A DNA stretch of 64,000 nt, from NCBI GenBank assembly GCA_002914805.1, contig JXTB01000115.1, positions 33,361-97,360 of the forward strand, given 5' to 3'. The position numbers and the translations under genes are program-made. The stretch's first letter is position 1, and each line of letters opens with the position of its first letter. The notes under the pieces were generated by a model that worked only from the letters and a program-made list of their open reading frames with translations, ran no database searches and was not told where the DNA came from. Shown here in pieces: positions 11,423-23,804 of this stretch. Source of the DNA: Parasponia andersonii (taxonomy: Eukaryota > Streptophyta > Magnoliopsida > Rosales > Cannabaceae).

Positions 11423-12068
11423 TTACTAATGGTTCCCATTAGCAAGTGGAAAGATTTAATGGATGACGAGGAAGTTGTTGAAGTTTTTCATGAAGTTTAT
11501 AGAGACGAAGTTGAGAAGCTTGATTTGCTCATAGGTTACATCAAAAAAGAAGAAAAAAGGCTTTGCCATTAGTGAAACTTCTTTCTTTATCTTTTTGCTA
11601 ATTACATCAAGGTATACTCATATTTTCCACTTGCAAATAAAAAAAAGTGAAATTAATATTTCTAGTCTTTGGAATACTTAATCTATTGTTTTTTTTTTTT
11701 GAAAAAAGAGAGAAAAATGGAACAGATTTTCTTAAGTACAAAATCGAAAGAAAAATACAAAAATATAAAATTACCATTCGATGCTTAAATATCATTAAAA
11801 AAACTTTAAATTTATAACTAATTTGACTAATATTACACTAGTGACTAGACACTGTGTTATGAAATAAATGGATATGAAAATTTATATATAAGATGTTCTA
11901 AGTTATAAATCTACACAATATTTTATGTTCATGAGTCATATAATTAATCTAATGATGCTCTTTCTACATAATGGCTATATTAATTAGGAAGCTAGAGGCA
12001 GATCGTTTTTTCACAACCAACTTCAACTCCAAAATCTACATAGAAGAAGGCCTTGAATGGGTTAATAA

Positions 12069-12553
12069 TATTAGAATTTGGCAAAATGTTAAAAATATGA
12101 AAGCAATCAAAGTCTCACATCAGTAGAAGATAGAGAGGAATGGTAGCTTGAGCCTTGTATAAGGAGGCTACTTCCTTAGTTATTAATCACTCTAATATGT
12201 AACATTTCAAGTATTTTCCTTTTATGGGGAAATCACTTTTTAGTCTCTTTGCATGTTTAAGAGAGATGATTATTCAAAGAGATAAGAAAGATATGAGGAG
12301 GGAATATTTATGAAAGAATACCCGAGTGTATTGAGGTTATTGGGTAGAAAAGAGATAAATCTATGTGATTATAGAAATTTTTCATATAATAAAATTTTTT
12401 TTCTGAAGGCAATGATTTTTCTCATGATTTGAGAGTTTTTCACTTAAATTCTCGTATTATGATGATTATTTTTATTCCTTGTTTTTAATTCTCTGATCTT
12501 CGTAAAAGTGAAATCTTGAGAATAATAAATATGGGTTAGTCAAATTCCCAACA
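12069..12553 (+). repeat. 5' LTR of the short retroelement
   Basis: It begins TATTAGAATTTGG (the expected TG is mutated to TA) and ends TTCCCAACA. A TATA-like GTATAAGG lies near 12158. It pairs with 13216-13700. Confidence 0.85.
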
Positions 12554-12567
12554 AGTGGTATTAGAGT
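12554..12567 (+). other. primer-binding site of the short retroelement
   Basis: TGGTATTAGAG (12556-12566) differs by one base from the TGGTATCAGAG that pairs with the 3' end of initiator Met tRNA. It sits two bases after the LTR end. Confidence 0.75.
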
Positions 12568-13215
12568 GTATGGTTCTTTGGTGCACTGGAACTTAGGGAT
12601 AGTCTAATAAAATTTTGTTTAAGGAATTATCTTAGATGTTTTCAAGCTTAAGATATAGAGCGAGATATCAGAACGTAAGTTTCAACTTTGGTGAAGAATA
12701 ACGTGGAAAAATTCTGAGAAATCTAATATGACGATAAAGATAAAGAAGATCTAGAAGCAAGAGCTGTAAGTGATCATCCAAGTATCATAAATGATATCAT
12801 TTTTGAATTTGAGAAGGATGTAATCTGCTAGAGGTGTGGACAATCTTGGTAACTTAAAGAAATTGTCAAAAATATAGAGTAGACTTGGCTAAAAACTCTA
12901 AGTCTGATGATGCTCTTAATCCTTATGGCATGTCGCTGATCTCTAAAAATGCCATGAAAATAGTTGTGTCACTACTAGCAATGGGTTTGGAGTTCATAGG
13001 TTTGCATATAGGCATTAGTTTGACATTAATGTAGGATGTGTGATGGATGATATCGATGGCTGATGAGCTTTCAGGAAAAGTCAAACGTGAGAGTTGCACT
13101 ATAAGTTTTCAATAAGGATTTTTCGACATAAGCCGATGTAAAATTCTTAGAATTCGTCAATTCTAAGAATGTACTCATATAGTAGATATTTTTATTATTT
13201 AGCCAAGGTGGAGAT

Positions 13216-13700
13216 TATTGGAATTTGCTAAATATTAAAAATGTGAAAGAAGCTAACGTTCCACATAGGTAGAAGATGGGGAGGAATGGTGGCTTGAGCT
13301 TATATAAGAAAGTTACCTCCTTGGTTACTAATTACCCCAATATGTAGCATTTCAAGTATTTTTTTTCTTATGAAAAAAAATTCTTTTTTAGTCTATTTAT
13401 GTGTTTAAGAGGGATGATTGTTCAATGAGAGGAGAAAAGTATGAGGAGGGAATATTTGTGAAGAGAGTGCTCGGATGTATTGAGGTCATTTGATAGAAAA
13501 AAGAGAAATTTATGTGATTGTAAAATTTTTTTCATATAATAAAATTATTTTCTTAGAGTAGTGATTTTTTCTTGATTTGGGACTTTGTTACTTGAAGTCT
13601 TGTATTGTGGTGATTGCTTTTATTCCATATTTTTATTTTTCTGATATTCGTAGAAATGAGATCTTGATAACAAAAATCTGAGTCGGTCAGATTCCTAACA
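13216..13700 (+). repeat. 3' LTR of the short retroelement
   Basis: It begins TATTGGAATTTGC after a purine tract and ends GATTCCTAACA, directly before the second AATAA copy. Confidence 0.85.
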
Positions 13701-13855
13701 AATAAGACCGAGTCATTAAAAGATATATCAATAAGCATTTTCTGGACATGACAAAGAAATAGATGAAATGTTCTACTTCTAGTGCATTTTCGGTGTGGGG
13801 TTCTCTGCCAACTCCTCCAAATTATGTATCACTATATTTGCGACCAGCTACTTAA

Positions 13856-15900
13856 TCATACACGAATACACTTCATGTTGTTAGTTTGACTCCCTCTCAG
13901 CTGTAAAAATGAAATTTGTATGTATGATTCTTATAGATGAACTTTAAATAAGAATATTATAAAGGCTAAAAACTTTGAGAGACTACGACCTGGAAGTTAC
14001 TATGGCTTCATTCAGCATATAGTTATAGAATACTATAGTTTAAGTTTATTTTGTGTGCTAATATGAATAGAGATCGACATTGAACAATAAAGATACGGAA
14101 TGATTTTGGTTATCTTTTATTTTTGTTAAATTCAATATTTCATTTTGGACTTTTGTCTATTTAAAGACGTTCATTGGTCGATTTGCAGACACTTCCTAAA
14201 CAAGCTCCAAAGTATACCCACTACATATATATGCTCCAGCTTCACTAAAAAATTGTTACAAATCTATGCATGTTCCTTCCTAAAAAGACTCCTTCAAGGC
14301 TTAACTTATTCTCTTTTTTCTCTTCTCCTCCACTATGTCCTATCTTTTCTAGTTCTCTTGTCTGTAGACTTAACTCAAGAAATTTCCCTCTTCTATTCCT
14401 CTCAACTTCCCTCTATCTCTTGAAAATATAGTATTAATTGAGTGTTTGAAAACTTTCTTAGAACTAAAATCTATAATCTCATTGAACTTGTATTATCAAA
14501 TTATCCATGATTTACATTCGTACCAAACCTATTTTAGATTGAATGTTCACTTGGATAAGAGATTTTTATTTAAATACCAGGAGTATAGATTTAAATAGTT
14601 CATTTTTGAGATGTTTAGTGTTTAGATTATGAATTAAAATTAAATTTAGATTAGTTTATGCAAATTTATCAAAAAATTGGACCGTATGTCCCAGTGAATA
14701 TCGAAAGTTTCGATAATAATTAAATTCGACAAAAACTCAATGCCATTTCAATGAATATTTGATAATTTCTTTCCCCCCTAAATGATCTCTTAAAAATTAC
14801 TCAATAGTCATTGAAATAACATCGAAACAAAATTATTATCGAAATGATATCAAAATTCATCCAATTAGTATCAATGCTAATTCGATAAATTTCAATGACC
14901 ATTAAATAGTTTTATAGAAACCATTATAATAAACATTCCATCGAATGGGTATCGAAACAATATTGAAATTCATTAAAATTTTTAATGTTCGTCGCAAAAG
15001 ACAATTTATTTTTCTAGATACTAGCAGAAATTAACTCAGATTTAATTTTTATTACAGAATCTCACTGAATATATTAAAACTTCAATACAAACTATTTTTA
15101 ATTATGCTCATAATATTTGAACATTGAAATATAGTAGGCTATGTTTGGTATGAAGGAAAAAGGGAAGGAAGAAAAAAATTTGAGGAAAAAGTGGGGGCAA
15201 AACTAAAAAGTTGGGTTGTTTTATAGGAGGAAAATGGAATGGAAAGAAAAAAGGAAGGAAAAAAAATAGTGGATCCTACGCAAATATTTTCCCCCTAAAA
15301 ATTGAGAGAAAATGGGAAAGAAATTTTTTTTTTAATCAATATGTGAAAGTGAATTTATTAAAATAACCTTATACACTAATTTTAAAATTTAAATAAAAAT
15401 AACAAAATACTAATTTTAAAATATACTAATTTTTTTTCTTTCTTACATACCAAATAATAATAGAAAAAATATACTTTCTTTTTTATCTTATATATTTTTT
15501 TTTCTTCGTACTTTCTTTCTCCTCTATGCCTTAAATTATGATCGAGAGAGATCAGCAGAGAGTAATCTAAGAAAGAATAGAGTAGAGAAAGAGAAAGGAG
15601 ATCTAAGAGGAGAAGGAAAGCATAGAGTTTTGAGATTTGGATTTTTTCCACAAGTCATAACTATGCTCCCAATTTAGTAGGGACATTTTTGTCCTATAAG
15701 CATATATTTGCAACATTTTTTAACTTGGGCATATGAGTGTAATTGGGCTACTATAGGACATATTTAATAAAATTTCTCCACACTTCCATACTTTCGGTTT
15801 TAGGAGAACAAAAATTAAAAAAACTGAGTTATGTACAACACGCGCCTGAAATGAGGGTTAGCGGAGAAAGCGCGCGGGAGTTTTCCCTAGTGCTTAAAAA
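13856..15900. other. intergenic AT-rich DNA, no gene seen
   Basis: No convincing coding region. Around 14690-14970 there are many ATCGAA/TTCGAT words in both orientations, resembling part of a degenerate transposon. Around 15130-15650 the sequence is purine-rich, then pyrimidine-rich on the other side, as in some degenerate foldback repeats. The open frames of 60-90 codons here show no family resemblance. Confidence 0.6.
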
Positions 15901-15910
15901 TTCAACCACG

Positions 15911-15918
15911 TTTCGCGG
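15911..15918 (+). promoter_or_regulatory. possible E2F site upstream of the exonuclease gene
   Basis: TTTCGCGG fits the plant E2F consensus WTTSSCSS and lies about 420 bp before the start codon, in a short GC-richer stretch (15838-15918, with CGCGCGGG nearby). E2F control would suit an S-phase or repair gene. An 8-base match can arise by chance. Confidence 0.35.
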
Positions 15919-16335
15919 TAAAAATAAGGCAGACAAATGGAAAGACCGTTTTACCCTGTCCTCGTAGCTACTGGAAGAGAGAGTCGATTTTTGATGGCTC
16001 CGGTGTTCATTACTGTAAACGTGGCTACCTTTCATTGGTCGTTGAGAGATTCTCTTGTAACAAAGCTGTCACTTTATGTCTCACGTGCAATTAAGTATTA
16101 TTTGGACATTGGCTCCTCACTTTGCCATTTGCTCTTCTTCCCGCCATTTTCTCTTAAACCCCATTCTCTCCCTCTGTCTCTCTGTTCTTCTTCATTTCTC
16201 TTCATCGAACAAAATTAATAAATTATATATTAAGTATATATATGTTATATATATAGACGAAAAAGAAAATACTGGGAAAAAAAAAAAGAAGCAAAACCCA
16301 AAATCTGAAAACAGTAGTGGGCGGAGAGCAAGCAA

Positions 16336-19300
16336 ATGGGTATCAAAGATCTTCTGAAATTCATGAAACCTTACATTGAACCCATTCACATCAAGAAATA
16401 TGCAGGAAAACGAGTAAAACTACCATTCTCCTTTATTTTCATTTTTTATTTTTTTGAATTTCGATTTATTTATCGAGTATATTTGCAGGTGGGTATTGAC
16501 GCATATTCATGGCTCCACAAAGGAGGTAACATTCTTCCACTTTTTTTTTTTTTTAAATTGTATTTTTTTTTTCTCTTTGTGGGTTTTTGTTGGTAGGTTG
16601 AAACCAATGAAAATTTTAAAAAAATGAGAGATTTTGTCCTTTTTTTTTGGGCAGCATACTCTTGTAGTATGGAGCTGTGTCTCAACTCGGATAGTGAGAA
16701 GAAGTTACGATATATTGACTACTTTATGCATAGAATCAATCTGCTTCGGCACCATAAGATAACCCCTGTTGTAGTTTTTGATGGCGGTAATCTACCCTGT
16801 AAGGCTGCAACTGAGCAAGACCGTCATAGGTATGCCTTTTCTTTTCTTTCCTTCTTTTTTTTTTTTTTTTGGGATAAATCCATTTCTACACTTTTTGTAT
16901 TGAAATCTGTTATTCTGACTTTCCTATGTAATTTTTCTTTAACTGATTCAGGAAAAGAATAAGTAATCGCGATTTAGCATTGTCGAAGCTTAAGGAAGGG
17001 AATGTTAGTGCTGCTTCTGATTTTTTCCAGGTAATGCCTTTCCCATTTTTCAGAACTTGTTTTTCACTGCACTTGATGTATTGAGATGGTTCTTGGATAG
17101 TCTACATGTGAAAATCATCGAACTGCTCTAACCGGATTTAGGCCACGTTTACGAATCCAGTCTGTAATCGATCGTAACAGAAATGAAAATAAGGGAATTG
17201 TTGCCTCTCCATACACGTGTTAGACTTGTATATTTAAGATGCAAATTTTGATTAATCTCTTTCATAATTACTGAATAACTCCTTTTTTTTTTTCCCCTCG
17301 TTTTTCTCCAAAATCCTTTCCCTTTATTAGTAAAACTGCCCTTAGTGTGTAGTTAGTTCCTTTTAGCCAGCTAAGGAACACTTTATAAGAGCCTCTTTTT
17401 AATACCAATTTCTGTAATTATGTATAATTTCTTTCCTTTGGTTTTTTTCCTTCTAATATCTAATTGTCACATTCACTGTCATGGAAACTCTAGATGTTCA
17501 TCTTAATTTATAGATTGTTACGAGTTAGAAAATATGTACATCTCCTGAGTATTTTCAATCGTGTTCAAACTTATAGGTAATCAAGTTGATTTTAGTGGAC
17601 TAAAACGACAATTCATTACTGGTGCGTCGAAGATTACTTCATATTTTCCCTGCATTTTCTGTTGTAAATCTTTGTACTTTTCGTTTCTGTTGATGAGTAT
17701 GTATTCTGGTTTGTCAGTAAAATAAGTTTAATGTTATTGAGTATGACTGATCTATTGTGATTTTTGACTTGTAGAGAGCAGTAAGTATTACTCCATACAT
17801 GGCACATCAGCTGATACAGGTAAAGTTTTCCACATCATGCAGTAGCCATGTGCATATTTTACTGGCTGGAAGTCCATTTTTTGAATTTCTTTAGTCTTTG
17901 GTCTTTCATTTTTTTAAATAATTTTTTTTTTTTTTGATTCCCAGAGCTTAATTATGTTTTGAGTTCTAATCTGACCCTGGTCCGCTATTAAAACTATAGA
18001 TCTAACGTGAATTTTCAGATTTTGAGATCAGAGAATATTGAGTTTGTTGTAGCTCCCTATGAGGCTGATGCACAATTAGCATACATGTCCGGCCTTCAGG
18101 CACAACAAGGTGGAATTTCGGCGGTGATTACGGAGGACAGTGATCTTATAGCATATGGTTGCAAAGCTGTAAGAGCTTTTCTCTGATTTGGTGTAAATGG
18201 ATGTCTAGACTCTCCCGATTTCATTGATAATTCGTTATTACTTGTAATTGAATTGTTGATCTTGTTTTGTTATAACTCGCAATGTCACATTGGCTGAAAC
18301 AGATTGTATTTAAGATGGATCGATATGGCAATGGTGAAGAGATACAACTAGATAATATATTTGATTCGAAAGCTCGTACACCTTCCTTTCAAAATTTCGA
18401 TAAGGAGTTATTAACAGGTTATTTCGCTGTAATTTATTTGGAGTTTTTTTTGTACATGTATTAGTTCAGAAAAGTTTCAAACTAACTTGGTGCTTAAGGA
18501 AACAATGTGGGACTGAGCCTCATTCAATATTAGGTATTGTTTATAAATTCCAGAGAGAACAAAAATATATTCTAACATCTTTATTTTTGCAAGAATAAAA
18601 GGATACCTCACTGGTTTTTGTAAGGATTGTTGAATTATAATTCATTTTATAATCCATTATTTTACAGGTATGTGTGTCTTAGCTGGGTGTGATTTCCTTC
18701 CCTCTGTCCCTGGAATTGGGATTGCAAAATCTTATGCTTTTGTATACAAGTATCGAAACTTGGACCGTGTAAGTGCATTCTATTTTCTCATCAGGAATTT
18801 GAGCAGAATTCCTAATCATATATAAAAATGTTCAGCATATTAACTTGATTGTCTAAAAGCACACTGAACTTTCAAAGAAGTCAAAGTGTATAAAAGGGTT
18901 CACATCCACTAGTTTGTTTTTGTTTTGTTTTGGTTTTTTTTTTTCCTTGTTTTAGTTACCCCTCTTAATAATGCTTTAATAGATAACCTAGAAGTTACCT
19001 AACCCTACTTTGTTTAAAAATATTGGAATTCACTACGTTTACATTGTGGTAGAAATAGTTTGCTGAGTGAAATAACTCATCATGGAAAATAGGATCCTCC
19101 ACTTATGAAGGTTTGTTGATACAGATGTACTCATTTGATTAGATTCTAAATACGAACTAGGTCTATTCTGTTTAGGGATTATATTTTCAAAACTGAAACC
19201 TTGATATGTGCGATCCAACTCACTGAAATTATACCGAATTTGGAACAAAGTGTGTACCCTGCGGACAATTATAAGGGAACCCCATCTCAGATAAATTTAT

Positions 19301-21417
19301 ACTTCATTCTGCTTATCGAATACTCTCAACTTTTTAGCATTTTATTTATTTATCTAGAACTGTAATTTATATTCATGCTCACATGCTGGTTTGATGTGTG
19401 TGCAGGTTCTGTCAGTTCTGAAACTTGAGAAGGGAACCCAAATGCCTGAAGATTACCCCAAGTCTTTCAGAGAAGCCCTTGCAGTTTTTCAGCATGCTCA
19501 AATGTCAGTACAGAGGAAAAAAGAATTCAATTCCAAAACTCTTCAATTTCTGGTTCTATTTTCCATATATGGATCGAGCTTTAAAATTGTTCAGTTCTAG
19601 TTAGTGTTACATGTTGGTCTTGTTTATTTCCATACAGATATGATGTTGATATGAAAAAGCTCATGCACATGAGACCTATTCCTGAAAAGCTTTTGCAGTC
19701 TCTAGATGGAGAGCTAGATTTCCTGGGACCGTATCCTTCTATTGACTAAAGCTTGAACTTCTCTTAAAATAATCCAGTTCATTACGTTTATAACTGCAAC
19801 TAAGAGTCTAAGACTTGGAGCTGTATTTGACCACAAGACAGTGCTCTTTAGAAAATGACCTTTACCAAGGCTGTATTTGTTGGGTAGTGGCAATCTAAGA
19901 CTTAGGTTTGTCTTTGATCACCAGATTCTTGAGAGGAGATCAATGCTAAGGGGCTCTATTGATGCTTAGCATAACACACTAATGAAGGATGGGTTGTACT
20001 TTTAAATTTATAAATGGCCTCGTTTCTAAATTTACTCGGGTTCCCATTTCTCTATTACTCTGGTGCCAAGCAGCCTAGTGCCCTTTAGCATTTTTCTTCG
20101 TAAAATGACTTTAACCAAGTGTGTATTTGTTGGGCTATGGGTGTGTGTTTAAATGTGTATTATTTTATTTCCCTTGACCACTTCTGGGTGGAGCTAGTGA
20201 AGTACCTCCATCAATAGCAACTGCAATTGCCGAAGGAAATCTGGATCCAGTAAGTATGGAGGCCTTTGACCATTTCCCAAGTTCTAAATGTCGTCCGGCC
20301 CCTATTAGGATCCATGCTTCAGGTCAACTACCAAGAGTTGAGGTTCCTGTAGTGTCTGCAAGAGAAAGTTGCTTTGTGGCCTATTCCCAAAAAGCCAGAG
20401 AGAGTGATTATACAGGCAAGTTATAAACTTAGACCAACATCATTCATTCTTGCTTGTTTCTTGACATTGTCCTGATGTGCATATTCCCCGCTATATATGC
20501 ATACTAAAATAAGTAAACTCATTAATAGGAAGAACACAAATTCACGCATCACTTTTGTGCTCTAATTAATGCAGTAATTTTCTGGCCAGACAAATGAAAC
20601 AATAGTTTCTCCACTTTTAACTTTAATAACGCTCTCTTTTAAAAGTTGCTTGGTTACACTTTCATTTCTGTTTATTGATTTTAGAAGGGAAGATTATTGG
20701 ATATTTTAAGCATTGAGAATCAAAAACCAAGTGTATAGCATTACTTTAGTTATATGCTAGAGCCATTTCATCTTAATCATGGCATTTGTTCATGTCAATA
20801 TTCATGTTACATCTTATGCAGAATTTTCATAACTAAAGACAGCTTAGCTGATACATGGTGTGTTCTTGTTTACAGAGAAGCAGAATACAGTTGCAAATGA
20901 AACGAAGTATACTAACAAAGTTGAAGCACTTCAAAAGTTAGTAGTGCCATCAAAAATTCATGAAAGGATGGAAACTACAGCTGTCATTACCAACAGCCCT
21001 TTGAAGGTTCCTAACAACAATCCATTCAAGAGACAAAAATCTGACCAAACTCACTCAAATCAAAGAATGGACCAAGTTTTAGATGCAACTCATGCAGAAG
21101 TATTTGACAATCCAACTATATCCACCGATATTCCTGGAAGTGTTATTGCTTCCAGGAAAAGAAAGCTAGAAGAAACAAACTTATGTATTAGTGAACAGGT
21201 TTCTGGGGTGACCCAAGAAGAGAATTCAGAAGTTTTGTGTGTGGTTTCAGAATCCCAAGAAAGTGTGAAGTCAAAGGTAAATAAGATGAGTGGTATCATT
21301 AAGAATAAGATCAGTGGTGGAAAAAGCAAAGGGGAAACCGGGAAAGTAAAGAGTAGCAATTCCAATAATTCGGGTATCAAAAAGAGTAGTATACTAAACT
21401 TCTTTTGTCGTGTGTAA
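16336..21417 (+). CDS. EXO1: exonuclease 1 family protein (5'-3' exonuclease/flap endonuclease), 12 exons
   Basis: Joining 16336-16413, 16489-16525, 16655-16829, 16952-17030, 17775-17819, 18019-18168, 18303-18417, 18668-18768, 19406-19503, 19638-19730, 20198-20415 and 20876-21417 gives 576 codons and a stop, in frame throughout. EXO1 resects 5' ends in mismatch repair and recombination. The XPG N-terminal domain begins [20 protein letters not shown]; the internal XPG domain carries YEADAQLAY. The metal-binding acidic residues are all present: D30, D81, E153, D155, D178, D180, D235 ([13 protein letters not shown], the start of the helix-hairpin-helix part). The tail (after about 400) is low in conserved features, with a possible nuclear signal RKRK at 490-493 and a PIP-like KSSILNFF at 566-573. 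Introns are GT-AG except the last, which is GC-AG (AG|GCAAGT at 20416). Human EXO1 is longer; the short plant form is common. A related FEN1 is less likely because of the [18 protein letters not shown] start. Confidence 0.93.
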
Positions 21418-22645
21418 AATCCTTGTTCGGTTTTTATAATGCTACAAAATTTTGTTTCCTTTTGGGACTTTTTAGCTGGTTTACTTCAACTTTTCCGTTT
21501 AATTGACCTCATATTTGTTGACAAGAGTTTTGTGTGGTAAATATGGTATAATTTAGGGGGTATTACACCATTATTTTGGGTGCTTTATTGTCATTTTATT
21601 TTCTCTTTCCGCCTGTCTTTTTGAGTGGCTATATTTGCAACCCCTTATATTATAACACCAATTTTTTCTTAAAATTTCATTTAAAATACAAATATATTCT
21701 TAAATTTTGAAGCTTGTTTGGCCTACACCATATAATTCATCCTGTAATTAATTTTTCTGTAAAATTAATTTCATGTAGATATTGAAGATCCGAGCAATAA
21801 AATATCAATAATATAGGTACAGTTATCTCAATATACAATCAATCTAGAAATATATAACGCTGAGTTTTTTTTTTTTTTTGGCAAGAAGATAAGAGCATGA
21901 AGAATCAATGAGAACGAAAAAAGATAAGGGCATGAAGAGTCAATGATAGCAAAAACCAAACTAAAATAGGGAACTTGAATCCTCTTTCATAGTTCATTTA
22001 AATTAATGAAAAGCCATTGTGATTTGGGTATTTATTTGGACTTCTTTTCTAAATAAATAATTAACAAGCTTCAAAGAAAAAGATTAATAAACAAGTGTAG
22101 ATCCTTTTATATGTAGTATTATTTCTTTTGTTCATCAACTTTTATTCTTGTGACAAACGTTGCAAACACAAAGAATTAATGAGTGAAAAAGAAAGACTAG
22201 CTAACGAAAAAATAATAACAAGACAAAATAAATCAAAGGAATGAAAAGTGTAGAGGGAGGGCTGAAGAAGAAGTTAAATAGAGTGGAAGGGATGACTTTT
22301 GGATAGTGGGATGCATAGGAAATTCTCTACCTCTTTTAAGCTGTATTATTTAGTCATTTTACTGATACATACAATACTTTTATTTTTAGGAGGGGTGTTA
22401 ATATAGTTCCCCGTCTTTTAGTTAGTGTTTTTTTTCCCTAAAATACCCCTAATAAACGTATAGGTGTAAAATAATTTAAAACTTTCTTTTTTTAATCACA
22501 TCGTTGAAAATACTCTATATAATAAATCATGCGTATAAGTTGTACCCTAAATTTTATAAAATCAAATTCAATTATAAATCCTTAAATAGAGATTAGTTTC
22601 TCATTGTAAATCAAATTGTAAAGTGACTGAATATTTTTTTTTTTT
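21418..22645. other. intergenic, no gene seen
   Basis: AT-rich. Around 21886-21945 a unit near AAGATAAGRGCATGAAG is repeated twice with a 35-bp period. Nothing else recognisable; transcription of the exonuclease gene should end within the first few hundred bases. Confidence 0.6.
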
Positions 22646-23207
22646 AAGTGTTTGGGTTAAATATAGTAATGATTGTTGAACTATACTCATTGTATTATTT
22701 TGCTTTCTGAATTTTCAACTTACATAGTATAGCTCCTGAATTATGCATTTGTTACAGCAATAATCTTTTTGTCATAAATTATTAATTTTTCAATAGAAAA
22801 TAATCATGAATAAAATATATAATTGGGAATTATTTATTTCTTTCTATGAGTTAGAATCTTATTTTTAGCCATAATTACTATAGTATGTGTTTTGCATATA
22901 ACTCATTTTTGTTAAAAATTTAATAGTTTGTGAAAAAATGATCATTACTGCAATAAATATTATATAAGTCTTAGTAGTCTACTGTGTAGTTAAAAATTCA
23001 TAATATCATTCTTGACTACAGTTTCCAAACCGTAAGTTCTGTAATGACTTATTTCCACTAAATATTTAATAGTTTGTAAAAAAAAAAATTATTGTTACAA
23101 TAATTATATAATTCAAGGATTATTTTTATATAAGTTGATATTCATGGGACAAAGTGGTAAAACATGTATAATTCATAAGTTATAGATATCATTAACCCTA
23201 AGCACTT
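22646..23207. mobile_element. foldback MITE-like element with long imperfect inverted ends
   Basis: The left end reads AAGTGTTTGGGTTAAATATA and the right end, complemented, AAGTGCTTAGGGTTAATGATA. The similarity continues inward with GAACTATAC against GAATTATACATG. Internal words such as AATTTAATAGTTTGTGAAAA recur. No clear target duplication was identified, so the class is open. Confidence 0.5.
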
Positions 23208-23804
23208 GTCGTCTTTTTTGGCCCTTTTTCCCCCTAGTTGCGCTGCTTTTTTGTCTATCCTTTTTCACCCTGTTAACAAAACCTTATGGACTCAAAAAAG
23301 GAATGTATTCTATGATCTCGTTCTAAGCTTCTTCCCTACCATAGATTGATAAGGTTTAGTTTTCTTTTATCTTAAGATTTATCTTTCATTTTGATAAAAA
23401 AGATCTTTATTATTCATTGCATATATATGTTATGATTATAAAATAACAATGCAATATCAAATGTTCATAGTGATTTATATCTTATAATATCAATCTTGTT
23501 GCTCTTTGTTAAAGTTATTTTGATATGTGAAAGGATTAGTTTTGCAGATTTAGCTCAAAGAAGAAGACAAAAAAAAGAGAAAGAAGAAGGCAACAAGATA
23601 GAGGGATTTTAATTGAATGATTAGTAAGAAATTATTACATAGGTGGGAAAAATAATTTTTTTAAAAGATTTTATGATGTTTAATTTTGGAATAAACGAAA
23701 TTTAAGAGGCGTGAGAAAAGAAAATTTTAAAAATTTTAAATCTACGACAGGTATCTTTAGATGAGGGATGGGGAAAAAAAAATAGAAGTGGCAATAGAGT
23801 ACGA

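Larger units (their letters stand above)
12069..13700 (+). mobile_element. short LTR retroelement (1,632 bp) in an alpha-dioxygenase exon
   Basis: Two direct repeats of 485 bp (12069-12553 and 13216-13700) enclose a 662-bp interior. A primer-binding-like TGGTATTAGAG (12556-12566) follows the first repeat by two bases, and a purine-rich AAGGTGGAGA tract precedes the second. The target duplication AATAA lies at 12064-12068 and 13701-13705. With the element and one AATAA removed the exon reads EWVNKTESLKD in frame. The interior holds no recognisable gag or pol, so it is non-autonomous. The two LTRs differ at many positions, so the insertion is old. The LTRs are longer than those of typical TRIM elements. 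Confidence 0.88.
10054..13855 (+). pseudogene. alpha-dioxygenase (fatty acid 2-hydroperoxide-forming) pseudogene, 3' part
   Basis: Fragments match the C-terminal part of plant alpha-dioxygenases, heme enzymes that oxygenate fatty acids. In order: a piece at 10054-10258 (MIGKEGEKD, then after a frameshift VSMGHQVCRA and DRPDTIDMATL); 10839-10907 (VYRDRER and RYNEFKMDLL); 11431-11611 (MVPISKWKDLMDDEEVVEV, then shifted GFAISETSFFIFLL); 11988-12068 (KLEADRFFTTNFN and GLEWVN); 13706-13855 (TESLKD, then SSAFSVWGSLPTPPN). Intron borders look normal: donor GTATAC at 11612, acceptor at 11987. Frameshifts, an internal TAG near 13770 and two exon insertions make it dead. The first part of the gene, including the heme-binding region, is not present here. 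Upstream lies a CACTA-like end that may have removed it. Confidence 0.9.

Noticed and set aside
11408-11569. Short open frame starting ATG at 11408 (MALSLLLMVPISKW...)
   Set aside because: The ATG lies inside the hAT-type element; only the part after 11430 is alpha-dioxygenase coding.
16336-21417. FEN1 or GEN1 rather than EXO1
   Set aside because: The N-terminal [18 protein letters not shown] text, the D/E pattern and exon order fit the EXO1 branch; the FEN1 C-terminal layout is absent.
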